NCBI RefSeq assembly: GCF_020184175.1
Contig: NC_065531.1
Span: forward strand, 26,309,213 to 26,373,212
DNA length: 64,000 nt
Reading direction: 5' to 3'
Source of the DNA: Aphis gossypii
Taxonomy: Eukaryota; Arthropoda; Insecta; Hemiptera; Aphididae
Each line of letters opens with the position of its first letter. Position 1 is the first letter of the stretch. The position numbers were made by a program, and so were the translations under genes. The notes beneath the pieces were generated by a model, which made no database searches, had not been told where the DNA came from, and saw only the letters and a program-made list of their open reading frames with translations. Shown here in pieces: positions 48,131 to 62,039 of this stretch.

Positions 48131-50239
48131 TTTTTGAATACATAGCGTTGTGTCCCAATAAAAAAATGTACTTATACGTTTACAAATCTAAAAATTTGTT
48201 CATTCTCCATCATTACAATATAATGCAAATATATTATAAGTATACATATAATATTTGAATAATACATTTTGTTTCATTATAATATATTAATTATTATTAA
48301 TAATAGTAATAATAATAAAAGTATATATTAGCAACTTTGCAAATAATAATATATGTTATGAATATACCTATACAAAAATAAATTTAAAAATAAAAATTGA
48401 AATGTATAACTCTACATTGTAATCACATTAAAAATTAATAATAGTTAAAAGAATAAATAAAAACGTATATAATCGTTATAGCTCTGTTACGTACCATGTA
48501 CATCTTAATACTTCCTCGCGATAATAAAATATTGTAACGATTGTAAACACTACATGTACATTGGATTATAATTTTTAAGGAAACAAAACTTGTGTACCTT
48601 AATATTTTTTCAGTCTGGACTCGACTTGTTAATTCCCCTTTTTTCGACAGGATACAATTCGTGTACCAGTAATTATATGTGTTAACTTCGCTTAACTCCA
48701 CAAGCTAGGGCCAATTTTATTTTACATTTATTTTGTCGGCTAACCTGTGAAACATGAATATGTTCAAGTATAATGTCAGCCATATGATGTAAGGACAGTT
48801 TTTGAAAAAGATCTTCTTTTAAATTTATTCGTGTTATTCGTAAATTGACGAAAGTTTGTAATTATAAATGATGGCAATGACGGTGTCCGTAAAATACAAA
48901 TATCAGAATATAAATATGGTTTTCAAATTAAAATTTATTACACCTACCATCAACCCGGAGAATTATTATGTATCACGTGGGTAAGGATTTATTGCGTAAA
49001 TATGTTAATTTTTTAATCACTGAGAATTTGTGGAAATAACCGTGTTTCAACGTAATTAAACAACTGTTAACTTTAAAATTGTTTAGCAAAAAAACTATTT
49101 CCATTTAATTTAACTAATTGTCCATGATATTACAACTTTTTACAAAACTATTTTTTTGATAAATACGTTATAAGTTATAGCATAGTAGAATATATTAATA
49201 CTAGAAATATTAATATTCAGATTTTGATCTTGCTTCGCAATATTATTCTTATTATTTTCACTTTTTTTTTTATTGTTATCAGATTAATTAATACTATTAT
49301 GTTTAGTATACATATACGTATATCTATTATATTATTTTTGAACATTAGAAACACCTATAGTACATAAGTAATCCAATGCGATTTTTGTTCTGGATGTCTG
49401 GATAAGGTAAGACGGTGAGTTCATATTTTGGCACGATTCTTATTACACCTTTGTTTATATTGATTAGATGTAGATGATGCAGTGCCAACAATTTAAAATT
49501 TGAAATTCATATTCCTGGAGTTTGAATTTATGAAAAAGTAATAATAATTAATTATGTTGATAAAAACATTTAGATATTCTTTTTTATTTTTTAATTAATC
49601 AGAATTTGCATTTTAAATACGCTAAAATACATATGATTGGTATTGATTTTCGTTATGAAATTGTTAATTTTATCTTGTGGTTATTCAGAAAGTAGTATTC
49701 AAATGCACAGTGGATAATTTTAGTGAAACTGTTCACTACACCATTACCTTTATTAAACTTAGTTATCCACTCCACGCAGACTCATTTACATTTTTCAAAA
49801 AATAATTACATTTTGAGTTGAAATGAATTCGGAAATTTTAAATAAGTTCGTATGAAATCATAAAAATCTGTTGCATAATCCATATATTATTTTATATCTA
49901 TTATAATATCTTAGTATATTAATTTAATTGATTCAAAATTTTAACAAAAAAGTCATATATTTATTTAAAATTATTCACGTTTAGCGTTTCCTGCTTGCAA
50001 GTGATAATAATATGTTTATTATATTATGTATTGAATAGACTGCAATACCAACCATAGTTATTGTTGAAATAAAAAAACTTCCTGTTACTGACTGTTAATC
50101 GACGAACCACACGATGATTAACAATGGATTTTTTTGTAATATCATTATTATAAATCCGTACAATAGGCATAATAATTCATTAAATCAAACAAAATATTTG
50201 CGTTGAATATGTTTATACTTTTAAAAAGGTGTTGGTATT
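48131..50239. other. Noncoding AT-rich, nothing recognised
   Basis: Only short AT-driven frames; no repeat termini found. Confidence 0.45.
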
Positions 50240-50830
50240 TAAATGGTAATTATTATGCATCGATCGATGCAGAGACCAGCCGTATATGGACGCGGTACAA
50301 ATTAGTGTCCAGGACGAAGTTTAGAGACAAATAAAAGCAGAACGTCCTGGAGGTATGTTACCGGTGCTCGGAAATTCGTTTTCACGGTTGGCTGACATTT
50401 TTTAATCGAATTATGCTCGTTGCCTTTTTTCAGCGGGTCGTGTATATAATAGTTGCTGGCGGCGGCGTCGTGTACGGCGAGAGTAGTTGGTCTTCTTCCA
50501 CACTTTGGAGTTGCGTGAAATTTCTCGCCCGACAACACTCCGACAGTGTTTTCAGTGGCGGCGGTGCTGGTGGTTTTTGGCAAATAATATTTTTGTTCCG
50601 GCGACGTGAGAGGGACGTGGTGGCGGCAACGGCGGTGCCAAAGCGGTTCGGTAGGGGTCGTATAAAGTTATATAGGGTGGAAAACTACACAGACAGACGC
50701 CAAGACGGACATTAAAAACGACGTCCCCTCGCCGGCTCCGTCGACAAGAATGATTCGCCCACGCGCGTACATCACCGCCACCACTACAGATACCACGTTT
50801 CACCGTGCAGGGATGAATCACAGCTGAAAA
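50240..50830. promoter_or_regulatory. CpG-rich island with ATCGATCGAT palindrome
   Basis: Begins with a perfect 16-bp palindrome TGCATCGATCGATGCA (50256-50271) and continues as GC-rich sequence with GGCGGCGG and GTGGCGGCAACGGCGG runs. Overlapping frames on both strands have no family likeness. Regulatory function is inferred from composition only. Confidence 0.35.
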
Positions 50831-52812
50831 ATATAAAAATATTCGTCGATATTTTGTATAAGAGACAAATTCGTATATATTGCGATTAACAACGATTTAT
50901 TATTGTCCCGCCCTCGTAAATTATATTATATTATTTTATTATTATAATAATGACGAGTTAAATGTTGTTACATAGCACCATAGCAGTAATTTTGTATTTA
51001 TATTTTATAGGTATACATTTTTGAAATTTTCATATAAATACTATATTATATTGGTTTATGTTAATTTATTTCGTATTATTGCGTCAATATCGAATTTTTT
51101 TTGCTTCTATCTTGCGACGGCGTTGGTCGTTGTAGTCTTTGTACGATACAATCCTTATTCTTGTGTCTCAGTAGTCAGTACGAAAATACATATCTTAGTG
51201 TATACACTATATTTAGTACTACATTTTTATAGTGTGCAGTATTTAATAAATGTGTTAAAATTTGTCTTTTTTCCGCTCTAGAGATTTGATCGATTTACAC
51301 AAAAAGTATATACTAAAATAATCAGAGAATACTGACGTTATAGTATTACTGATGAGTGATATTACAAACCCTAATTTAATATGTGAATGAACTGAGCCGA
51401 ACTATTCTAATTTTATGTTTAACACATTTTTTACAATATTGAAAAATTCTGTTAATTTCTATTATTTATATTTATTGTTGTTATTTAACTTACATGTTAC
51501 TCGTTTCATTTGATATTAAGTCATTATAATAAATAATCATTACAGTTTAAATCAAATTAACGATTAAACACACGTAATAAATTGTCTAATGTATATATAC
51601 CTACATTCGAATCGAAATATCGGGCAATCGGTTTGGTTTGAATATTTCATCGATTATCAGTTTTTGAACTAAACTGATTACTTCACGATTTGGTTTTGTA
51701 TACGAACAGAGTTAGTAACATCACTATAGAATATAATATTATGTCTTGTCTCGTTGAATTGATATTGATCCTATATTTTTGCTACATAATGTGTTGTAGT
51801 TGTAGTGTTCTCAGAAATAAACTATTATGATTAATTCGCGCGTTATCCAGTAAAATATTATATAATATGACTTCGAGTGTATATTATATTTGACAGGCTT
51901 AAAACGGTCGTAGACGATGTGTTCACCCTGACAGTTCTTTGATCATGGAGTCGTATATATATATGTGTGTGTGTGTGTGTATTTGTTTTTGGTACGTGCC
52001 ATGTTTTGGGCAATGTTCGATTATGTGTTTTATACTGCAGCGATGCGTTATTGTTGTTACTCTCGTTTTGTGTAAGTTCGTACACACGAGCTTTTGTTTA
52101 TTTGAAACAATTGTTGGAGGAAGACGCGTGTGCACTGTGAGTCGTTTCTATTTGCTGTGCATTTAGTTTGCTGGTAACATTAAGAAGAGATTACTGTTTT
52201 CCGATCGAAATTTTTTAGCAATGTGTCAACTGCGTTTTAGTATGTTTCTAAGAAAACTTCAAAATTATTAAAAAAAAAAAGGAAAAAAACATTGGGTATC
52301 AAAAATGGTTTTAATGTAAAGAATTCTTATCGATTTTTTTTAAAATAACAGTGTATAAAATTAAAAAAAAATACGAAAATTGTCAACATTTTATTGTTAT
52401 TTTTAAATTAATTGTTTGATAACTTTGATTACCAAAAAGTTACTCTATATTTATCTTATAATAATTTATTATACTTAACTATAATGATTTTAATTTAACA
52501 CACCCATTATAGTGATTTACTAAATTACGAGGAAGTATTAGATACCTATATGGTACCTACTTTGGAGCAGTAACCTACGTAAAGCCTTTTTAAATAAAAT
52601 ATTATTAGTTAGTAATTTAGATTTGTCACTTATTTTGTAAATTCGAGAACTTGATTTTGTGCTAAAATTATATTTATTTGAGCTTAAGTACTTGTTGGCC
52701 TTAACCTGTTGAAATTTGGCACACGTTTGGGATAAGTTATACGTAATGTTTATTTATTACAGCTTGTAGTTAAATAACTTATTTATTATACATTTTATGT
52801 AGGTACGTACAA
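50831..52812. other. Noncoding, one microsatellite
   Basis: AT-rich, with a moderate CpG stretch near 51890-52150 around a TA/TG repeat. No coding exon was recognised. Confidence 0.4.
51954..51981. repeat. (TA)n(TG)n microsatellite
   Basis: TATATATATA runs directly into eight TG units. Confidence 0.9.
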
Positions 52813-53513
52813 CAGTCAACTAGCAATATGACAAATTTAAAGAGAACAAGGAAAAAGTTCGGTACCTATATCGAAAGTTTGTTAAATCGAAATTCGTCAA
52901 AAGCATAAATTAACAAAATTCGTTTTCACTAAATTTAAGAATTTAAGAAAATTCAAAATTTAAATCAACACATTATTTACTTACTTAGGTATAGTTAGTA
53001 AAGTAAAAGTTAACACATACATTTTAACTAATGAATTATTACATTTACATACTTATTATTCTTTTGTATGTAGCCGCTTGTGCTTACCGGTCAATAGCGT
53101 TGTCCAAATTTGAAATATTACAAAACACAATGTCGTCAATGCCATGTCTCTGAAATAACAAGACGGCGTGGAGACCTGATTTTGCTTTTTATGGACATGC
53201 ATTTTATCTTATCGCATGACAATCGCCGAATAAACTCCATAATAGCAAGCTATTTATTTTTAATTTATATTTTCCGTAGTCATTATATATCAGCAAACGT
53301 GTACTTTATATTAATACAAATTAAAAATTCGTAATATCAAGATCTAAAATTGTAAAAATTCGTTAAAATCACGAGAGCTTTGGCTAAATAAACTTCGTTA
53401 TAATATCAAGGGTACAAAAATACAATTAATTTTTCGTTATATCACAAGATTTTCAAGGGAACGACAGTTTTATTTGTTATACTGAGATTTTCGTTGTATT
53501 ACAAGTTGACCAG
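52813..53513. mobile_element. Pogo/Tigger-like derivative, about 700 bp
   Basis: CAGTCAACTAGCAATATG at the left aligns with CTGGTCAACTTGTAATAC from the right in reverse complement. Both continue into ACGAAAA/TCGAAA-rich sequence. TTCGTTATA-type words recur at both ends, as in pogo-type terminal regions. No transposase is readable; the frame at 53110-53334 has no likeness to one. Limits are approximate. Confidence 0.4.
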
Positions 53514-53933
53514 CTCATAATTATCTCTCAGAATGTGTAATTTTACAGAAATATACAAATATAATTCTGTGTAATGATTAATTTATTTTTACTTTATAAA
53601 TTTTATTATGTTATTGAATTTTAATATTTCATTTTCAATGAATTTTGATAATGGTGTTCAAATTAAAAGCATTATTGAGTATTCTAAATATTTTAATTAT
53701 CTATTAATTGTATTAACATTTTAATTTATACTTATAATAACGGTATTTGGGCTTAAATAATTTAAGTAGGTACTTAAATAACTATTATCATATTGTTATG
53801 GTTTGAATGTAAAACATTGTGAAATTTAATTAAGCTCTAAAGTCTAGAAAATCCCGTAAATTGAACTTTTACTTGCTCGACAAATATAACGATGTATTAC
53901 CTGTAGGGTACCAAAATTATCCGAGGCACGGTT

Positions 53934-53953
53934 CATTAGATAATTATCTAATG
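53934..53953. repeat. Perfect 20-bp palindrome
   Basis: CATTAGATAATTATCTAATG is its own reverse complement. It also starts CA and ends TG but has no flanking direct repeat. Confidence 0.8.
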
Positions 53954-55240
53954 ATCCACAAAATCGTCGCTTTTTACAAATAGGATGATTCATCAAAAGA
54001 TACTTTTTTCTTTAGAAAAATTAACAACTTTTTATTTGTGAATACTTCTACTTTATTGGGTACATCATGTTTGTTTTTATTTTGACATCTATAAGGTTGG
54101 GTTTAATAATTTGTTCTTTAATTTTTAAAATTAATTTTAGTTAAAAAATATGTCATCTATAATACGTCATAATAATTATTTCTTCACGAAGTTCAATTTT
54201 AATTGTTAATAGTTGACGTTTATAATTTTTAATGCATTTATAATTTTTAGAAAAGCGCATTATATTTTAATTTAAAGTAGATTAAGTAAATTAAGCTTAA
54301 ATAATGTTAGAAAATAAATTGATATAACTATAGGGGAAAAGTATTAGGTATAATATAGTGTTTATGGGTAATATTGTACCATATATAATGAATGAGATAG
54401 AAATTATAAAAATTAAGTTGATATGTCTTACGCTTTGCACAAAACAGAGTTTATGAGTAATATTATACTTGTATTATAGGATATTATAGTAATCATTATT
54501 GTCCAGTATTCGAGTTAATATAATAGACAATAAATAGTAAAATGGTGAGACTTATTTAACATTAGATGTATGGCGTAAAATAAAGTAGCAAGTACGTAAG
54601 AGTTGTGAAACTATTTTTCTTACCGTTAACATAGTTTTTATTAGTCGATTATTTTATTTGCTTATACATAATATTATGCGTGGGTAGTTGTACTATTATT
54701 TTGAAGAAAGCGTAGGATTGTTTTGTTTACGATCTTGTACTATTTTTTTCTGCTTACTATCAATCGTATATTTAGTTATTTGTATTCTAACCAACGGATA
54801 TCATAAACACTTTAACAAAATATTACATTTTTATTGACTCATGGAAACTAACAGACATAGAGACAATAATACACATATTATGTGTAGTATGTCTCATTAA
54901 AATATTTGAGTCAATTACCTATTATTTAATATCGTAATATTATGTTAATCTGCAATATTATCGTTAACATTATAGGTCTCCGTTTACTATATATTATGCA
55001 CGTAAATGTTTCAATACGAATAAAGTAATTGCGCGGTCATTTGTGTCTGTAATGTACTCAACGACGAACTAGGCTAGGTACCTACTTAGAAACACGATAT
55101 TATCACCACCATGAATATTAATTTCGTAGACAAGACAGTTTTTATACAGTGATGGAACTAATTGCGTATAAACCGTAGCAATCTTTATATGTATAGGTAG
55201 CGCCTTACGACGATGCGTAACGGTTAACACAAGATCGTGT
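53954..55240. other. Noncoding AT-rich, nothing recognised
   Basis: CpG content begins to rise after about 55010. No exon or repeat ends seen. Confidence 0.4.
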
Positions 55241-55384
55241 CTCAAACACACTGCACACAACGCATGCATGGGATATTATGTACACGCGGAATACACACGA
55301 AGTATATTCACAAACGGGGAGGGTATATATGACGTACACGCGGTTTAATCAAAATTAAAAATAAAACCTTCAACCCCCTTGCAG

Positions 55385-55407
55385 TATATATATATATATA
55401 TATATAT
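55385..55407. repeat. (TA)n microsatellite
   Basis: Uninterrupted TA dinucleotides. Confidence 0.85.
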
Positions 55408-55643
55408 TGTATACAGCGCTATGACGGGTTTTCGAGAATACTGTAAACACGCGGGGAAAATAATATATAAGACAGTGTTTGTATACACTCCGAAGCGACG
55501 TCTAAAATAACTAGGGGGAGCGAAAACGGTTTTATAGCTCGTGCACCACGATGACAGCTATGGCCGAAGTCCGTCGATGCACATTAGTTTTACACGAGGA
55601 ACCGATCATTCCTGCTACACTTAACCCTCCGCTTCATCTTTTT

Positions 55644-55651
55644 CACACACA

Positions 55652-55703
<52 letters not shown>
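55644..55703. repeat. (CA)n microsatellite, about 60 bp
   Basis: About 30 CA units with a single interruption (CACC) at 55658-55659. The frame that turns it into a His-Thr run is not a gene. Confidence 0.92.
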
Positions 55704-55706
<3 letters not shown>

Positions 55707-56215
55707 AGCATGCGAATGTATATATATTATACACGCGTATATGTTTTCATGCAAGTCAGATTAAATGACTATAGTAAAACGACCGGCGGCGGCAGTGACT
55801 ATGGACAATATAAATGCCGCGCTTGTTTAGTTTAACTCATTAGTTTCGTTATCGAATGTACGTGGGGTCATTGTATGACTTATATATGTATATATTTTAT
55901 GTGATCTAGATGTGTAGTATTGATTTTGGCGACTACGGCGATGGGCACTAAGACTGCGAGGACCGAGTTTTTCGTATCGAACAGTAATACAGCGGACGAC
56001 GACGACGAGCGCGATCATCGATTGTCGTCGCACTGTCGTACAGTTGTTTTCGGACGATTTCTTTTTCCCCCTCGTCTCGCCGGATAAAAGTTAATTGTGT
56101 ACCACTAGAAATTTGTCTACCAAGGGGTCGCGCTGCTCCTGAGATGGACGCACATAAATCACTGTCGTCATACAGCAGTACGCTTAACGGCAGTAAGGAA
56201 AAAGAAAACACGTGT

Positions 56216-59140
56216 CACCCATGACTATAAAGTGCGGGGTTAGGTTATTATCATAATATGATTATGTGCAGTGATTTGTTATGGCGCCTTTAGCCAAATG
56301 CCCAATGTCATCACTTAATAATCATTATTATTTATTCATGTTCTTATAAAAAAAAAAAAAAATGGAATATGAATTGATCTAGAAAACTTTCTGTTCACAA
56401 GATTCGTGGTAATACTCTCAAAAGTATAAATTATTCGAATAAACGTTTTCGAGAAGATTGTAAATTCACAATGAAAATTACACATTTTATCAGTTAACAA
56501 TACAACTAAATAATAACATTTCAATAATTATTAGTCTATGCTCTTATTAATTAATGTACTACCTATTATTGTGGTTGACTTAAATCTCACCATCATAATA
56601 TGCATTCATAACATTTTAAATATCAAATAGGTAATTATATATTTTAATTTTTGATGGATGTGTATATAAAATGGCGTATCAATTTTGATAGAAGTATCAT
56701 GGAATTTTGTTATAAAAACAGTTTTGTATTTCGACTATAAACAGTGCAACGAAGTGTTATTAAGTTGTCTGAAAAATAATATTATTTACGGGCTATGCCT
56801 GCTCTTCTTATTTATTTGTTTGCCTTTTGAAAACTATTTACCAACATTTTTAAACAAAGACATAACATTTTATTTTAAGATTATTAAAATTAAATTTTGT
56901 TATTATTATTGATATATTATCTAACTTATACTTAGTTTAAAAAGTTTCAACTTATTTTTGTAATGTAATAAAAGAAATATTTACTCGGATACTAAATGGA
57001 GTATTTGATTTTACATTTTTTTTTTGCGTCAAAATCGTTTGCAAAACTGTGTAGATACTTGAAATTTTTTCCAAATATTATAACATTTTGACTGTTATTG
57101 AGTTATTTCTAGATATTTGAATTTTTTCAATTTTTTTCTCTATAAATATTTATCATAGTCATGTACAAACCAGACATTAACATTTACGTCCCATTAATAA
57201 CAATAATATAATATTTTAAAAGTTATTAGTAATAACTTATAACATAATCTATGAGTTGTTTTTGGAAAAAATAATTTTAACCTGTACGTTATGTAAATTA
57301 TAAATTGATATCTTTAGAAAATGGAAAATGACAATTTGTGTCCTTTTAAAATCGTTTTTTACGTGTGTATTGATATTAATCGTTGTTTAATATTTAACAT
57401 ATCCATTTAAGTAATCAACTCTATAGCGAAGTACTTACACACAACATTTAATCAATTTATATTATATAAAAAAAAAAAACAATAGTAATAAGTTTAGTTG
57501 AGTATCTTTTGATTCTAGTTGAATATATGTGTAAAATATTAACATAATTTTATTAGAATAAAATATTTTATGTTTTATTTGAAAGTATAATTTTTTAGTT
57601 TTCAACAATATTTTATTTTTCAGAACTGTTATATGAAATGGGAAAGAGGTGTTCATTTCCATATTTTATCCATTGATTCAGAATCAATAAAAATAAATAA
57701 ATGTTTCTGAGCACATACTTGTATACATGCGTCATATTACCATATACTGGCAATTGGGCGAATCACCTAGAATGCCCACTCTATTTTTCTTTAATTATGT
57801 GTATGCATTTATTTAAATTCAAATTTTTAGGATTTCTATACTTACAGATCTTATTTTCAAATACTTTAATAAATATTTTGAAATATTGTGTCATTTAAAG
57901 TTGTGTTTTATGGTAATAGTGCAAAATAAACTTATTTTTTTAAATGAAAACTATAAATTATAAATACATATTAGGTATGTAATTTTTTTGAAATGTCTAT
58001 ACATTTTCAGTATTTAAAAATGTGTCTTTTAAAGTTTTAAGTATATACTTAAAATCCGAATTCGCATTAATATGTTATTACAGGATAAGTTGGGGTTGAG
58101 AATGCGTGGTGAATGAAAATAATAATTATGACCACTAATATAATGGGAGTTTGTAGACTTAAATGATTTAAATAAATTTGGGAATATCTATATCGAAAGT
58201 ATAAGTTAGAAACCATCACTGTATAATGTATGTATTTAGTGATGGAAATAATAACAAAGTTTCATTGAACATAAAATTTTAAAACTTGATGAATAATTAT
58301 TTATTTTATACAATAGCTTTTTTTTAGAATAATTTTAGCATCTTTGTAAAACATGATAAAATATTCATCAATAGTAAGAAATAAGTCAACAATATATTAC
58401 CTAACAATCACTTATCTGCAATAGTATCTAGTAAATGTGTTAATTGTTTAGCTTAACGTTCGTTATTATTAAGTGGAAATTAAAAACTTAAATATAGTAA
58501 GAAAATTACTTTTTGTTTTTTTAAGCAAGTAAAATCATTTTATAGTTAAAATAATAATTTATTATTTTCATTGGAAATTAAATAAAATCAAATGAAAAAC
58601 ATTATGGTTAGGTAGGTAGGAACGTAATTTAGTCGTTTAAATTTAAAATGTTATACTTTAATTGCTTAGTGCGGTATTTCTTATAATTTATTTGTGCCTC
58701 AACACATGGCCATGATTTGGGGTTGGGAATGAAAAAAAAAACAATTATTACCCCTGTTGTTTGGTACAGTTAAATACCGAGAAAAGCGAAATTGAATTTT
58801 AAATATTGAGGTCCTTTCTATAGAGTGTGACAACATAAAGCTTTCGAAGCCAAACACTCCATAGTTCGTCGAATAAAACATCTAGAAAATAAAAAAAATA
58901 AACACCGTCAAATTGTGTATATCCATCAAATCGGTCACCCATATTTTCATTTGAATCTTTTGAAAAGTTTAACTAAAAGGAAAAAAAAATACGAAACCTT
59001 TGTAATGTATATAATATGTATATACATTTTTTTCTTTCGAATTACACGTCATACATGCACACTTGAATACTCTTACAGGATCCAATTTAGGCGTCGCATT
59101 TAAAGAAATGGAAATGATTGCATTTAAAAAAAAAAAAAAA
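56216..59140. other. Noncoding AT-rich, nothing recognised
   Basis: Short AT-driven frames only. CATCACT/AGTGATG at about 58213-58243 is an imperfect inverted repeat without matching flanks. Confidence 0.4.
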
Positions 59141-59745
59141 AACCCGTAGTGTTTTCTTTACAATGTAATTTGTCCGCCAGCGAAAAACGAATATACGTGT
59201 ATTGCTCAGATAGCGAGTGTGTGTGTGGTGCGGCTGCAACAATTTGTTTACGTTTGCCGCGCGGGTCTATCGTTAGCCGCCGCCGCCACCGCGTATATAA
59301 GAACAGGGTAGTTGTCGACGGCGCGGTGGAGGAGAGTCATGTAATCTTTTCCAAGAGGTTTCCTTATTACATATCTCTCCATTCCTTACCGCTACACCCC
59401 GACCAACCCCTTATACACACCCACCACGAATGAACTATTTTTTTTCCACGTCGTCCCTCGACAAAGCCATTGTTTTTATTATGACGATAAAACATCGCTA
59501 CAATATCAAATGCGGGAAGTGGTGCCGGTCGCGGTGGCGGTGGTCGGGCTATAGCTAGGCCAAGCGAAAAGAACCCAGTCATTCGGATTATGCATTATAC
59601 AGGATAAACTATCGTAATTTTTTTCTTTCCAAACATCCCCCACCCCTCCCGCTCACACGAGCGCGCGTAGGTACCTCGTTTTCATCGTCGTCGAGCGTAT
59701 AGTAGTAAGTCGTGTGTCATCGTTTTCGTTTTTCGCCTTTTTACC
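59141..59745. promoter_or_regulatory. CpG-rich island
   Basis: GC-rich block (CGCCGCCGCCACCGCG type words near 59278) with pyrimidine-rich stretches such as CCCCCACCCCTCCCGC at 59636-59651. No exon with family likeness. Confidence 0.35.
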
Positions 59746-59766
59746 ACATATATGCGTGCACATTTA

Positions 59767-59786
59767 TGTGTGTGTGTGTGTGTGTA
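59767..59786. repeat. (TG)10 microsatellite
   Basis: Ten TG units. Confidence 0.85.
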
Positions 59787-60406
59787 TGTATTACTATACA
59801 TGTTATAACGGCGTTTTTGTCAGACATTGTCTATATAATATTTTTTTTGTAGGACGGAATATTACATCATTTCTCGCTAACGTGCGCCAAGCGAAAACTA
59901 ATATGTTTGTAAAACGTTCGGCTTCAATATACATGCATATATATAATATATATACTTTTATATTAAGAAATGATGTGTTTTGCGGTTCGACAGTCGTAAT
60001 AAAACAATCACAACAATCATATATACATGCGATATTATGCATATTGCATTTGATTTGATGTTGAATGTAGGACAACTTATAAATGATATTCGTTAGATTG
60101 TACGTCTCGTCGTCTTGTAATACTATTCGAAAATAATGAAATATTTATGTGTACTGTGTAGCACATATAAATAATTGTGTACGACGACTATGATGTATCG
60201 ATACTTTGAAGACATTAACATAAGGTTGTACAGCGTTCATATTTCTTAAGTATTATTAAAAATATTTTTCTACTTTTGGATCAAATCTATTGATTTTTTA
60301 AATATCATATTTCTAATATCTAATGCATGGGTTTAAAGTTACTTATATAATGTTTTGTAAATCAGTATATTGTCAATGTTTTAAGTTGAGTTGTTGATAG
60401 TTAATG
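59787..60406. other. Noncoding, nothing recognised
   Basis: AT-rich between a microsatellite and a MITE; overlapping frames on both strands cancel each other as evidence. Confidence 0.4.
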
Positions 60407-60649
60407 CAGAATTTCTCAACCTTTTTACATTCACGTGTCCCTTGACCACTCACCACTACTTAACGGACTCTCCAAATGTCAACTTTTCATATATTTTCAT
60501 ATAAGTTAAATACGAATTTGCAAAATAAGTTTAATAATGAAAAATTTGGAAATATTTATATATATTCACTTTTTTCACCATTACGATTTTTTTTTCTGAG
60601 ACTCCTCCACCCAAATATCTTCTCGCGGACCAATGGTTGAGAAACGCTG
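60407..60649. mobile_element. hAT-like MITE, 243 bp
   Basis: The left end CAGAATTTCTCAACCTTTTT and the right end in reverse complement CAGCGTTTCTCAACCATTGG are typical hAT ends. The flanks AGTTAATG (60399-60406) and TATTAATG (60650-60657) share six of eight bases. The interior is noncoding. Confidence 0.75.
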
Positions 60650-60657
60650 TATTAATG

Positions 60658-62039
60658 TATTGTAAAATAATTAATTTCTTGAAATATATGTATAAATATG
60701 AATTGTTCGTTTACGCGTTTGATAAAATTATTTATTTTCATTATTTTATTACTTTTAAGTTGTAGAGGATATATTTAGACTAAAATTTCACACGACTAAA
60801 ATAAAATAATCTAATTTAATTTTAAAATGATAAATGTACATAGAATATCTAAGTATATAGGTATACGCTTTTAATTGTAACTAATTTTATAGATATTATC
60901 ATATTGAGTATGAAAATTATTGATGTGTGTACCTATTTCATTAGCATATTTTTATACTAAAAACCAAATTGAATGTTTAAACAATATAGGTATAATATCC
61001 ATGACATTGTACGGTATTTATATATATTTTATGTCTTTAGGCAGGTATTCTTAAAAAAAATATATTGAAATTTTTTTTAATAATAATATAATCTAAATTA
61101 ATATCGTGAAGAATATATATAGTGTCTATAAATATATGTCGAAAAAGTATACTCGTCTTTCAAGTTGTTTTTTGACTCTTAATTAAAAAGAATCTTGTGT
61201 ATTATAAAAGCACTTCAATAAAGCCAACATTCGTATAATTCTAATTCATATTTATTTACATTCATCTACTGTGCAAATAAATATATATATAAACAACATA
61301 ACTAAATTAAAATTTTAAACTTGATTCTTATTTCCACGTAAATCCAAACATGATTTATGCTTTTCAGTTTTGAAATTGTATTGAAATTCTTCATACGCAT
61401 TAATATCTTCTTAAAAAAAAAAATAGATCCACTCTGGTTAACGTGGTTCAATGTTAAGTATTTTAGTATTGGCGAATAAGTGGAACAGACAAGCTACTCC
61501 CACGTAACATAAATTTGAAAGAAGCCGATGATGAAAACCCATTTATTTCTTTAAACACATTATACGAGTATATTATGTACATTAAACTTTTTCTTAAGTC
61601 TCTAACAATTTGTCAGACAAATTTCATTTGCAATCAAAAAGAATTAATAATAATTTTGCAAATTATAATTCAACAATTTTAATCAAAAATTAAGATAGTT
61701 TTACATAAATCATAAATTGGGAAAAAATAATTTCTACGGTCATTTTTATACCTCGTTAAAACTATAAATTCAACAATGATTGGACGTATGGATGTCAAGT
61801 GTAAAGAATATTGTAAGACGATTTATTCTTATGGTAACCATTTTTTCGTTTTTTCATCGTTTTTTTCTCCAAATTTTCAATAACAATGTTACATTGGTAA
61901 AAAGTAATCAAACATTTTCGAACGAAACAGTTTAACTCGACTGTATTTTTCTTATACAAGCTGTGTAATATTTTCTGTAAACTATGTACATATTGATGAA
62001 ACTATAGGTAGTTTTTGTTTGCATCCATTCGTGTACGAT
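60658..62039. other. Noncoding AT-rich, nothing recognised
   Basis: No exon or repeat ends seen. Confidence 0.45.

Larger units (their letters stand above)
55241..56215. promoter_or_regulatory. CpG-containing region with microsatellites
   Basis: Moderately GC-rich, with blocks near 55500-55620, 55780-55820 and 55920-56180 (CGACGACGACGAGCGCG type). Broken by a (TA)n tract at 55385-55407 and a (CA)n tract at 55644-55703. Regulatory use is inferred only. Confidence 0.3.

Noticed and set aside
50302..50821. Three overlapping frames on both strands
   Set aside because: Same GC-rich artefact, with low-complexity Gly/Ala/Pro/Arg composition.
53110..53334. 74-codon plus-strand frame
   Set aside because: It lies inside a degenerate pogo-like element and has no transposase likeness.
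55551..55835. 94-codon frame with a long His-Thr run
   Set aside because: The run is a translated (CA)n microsatellite.
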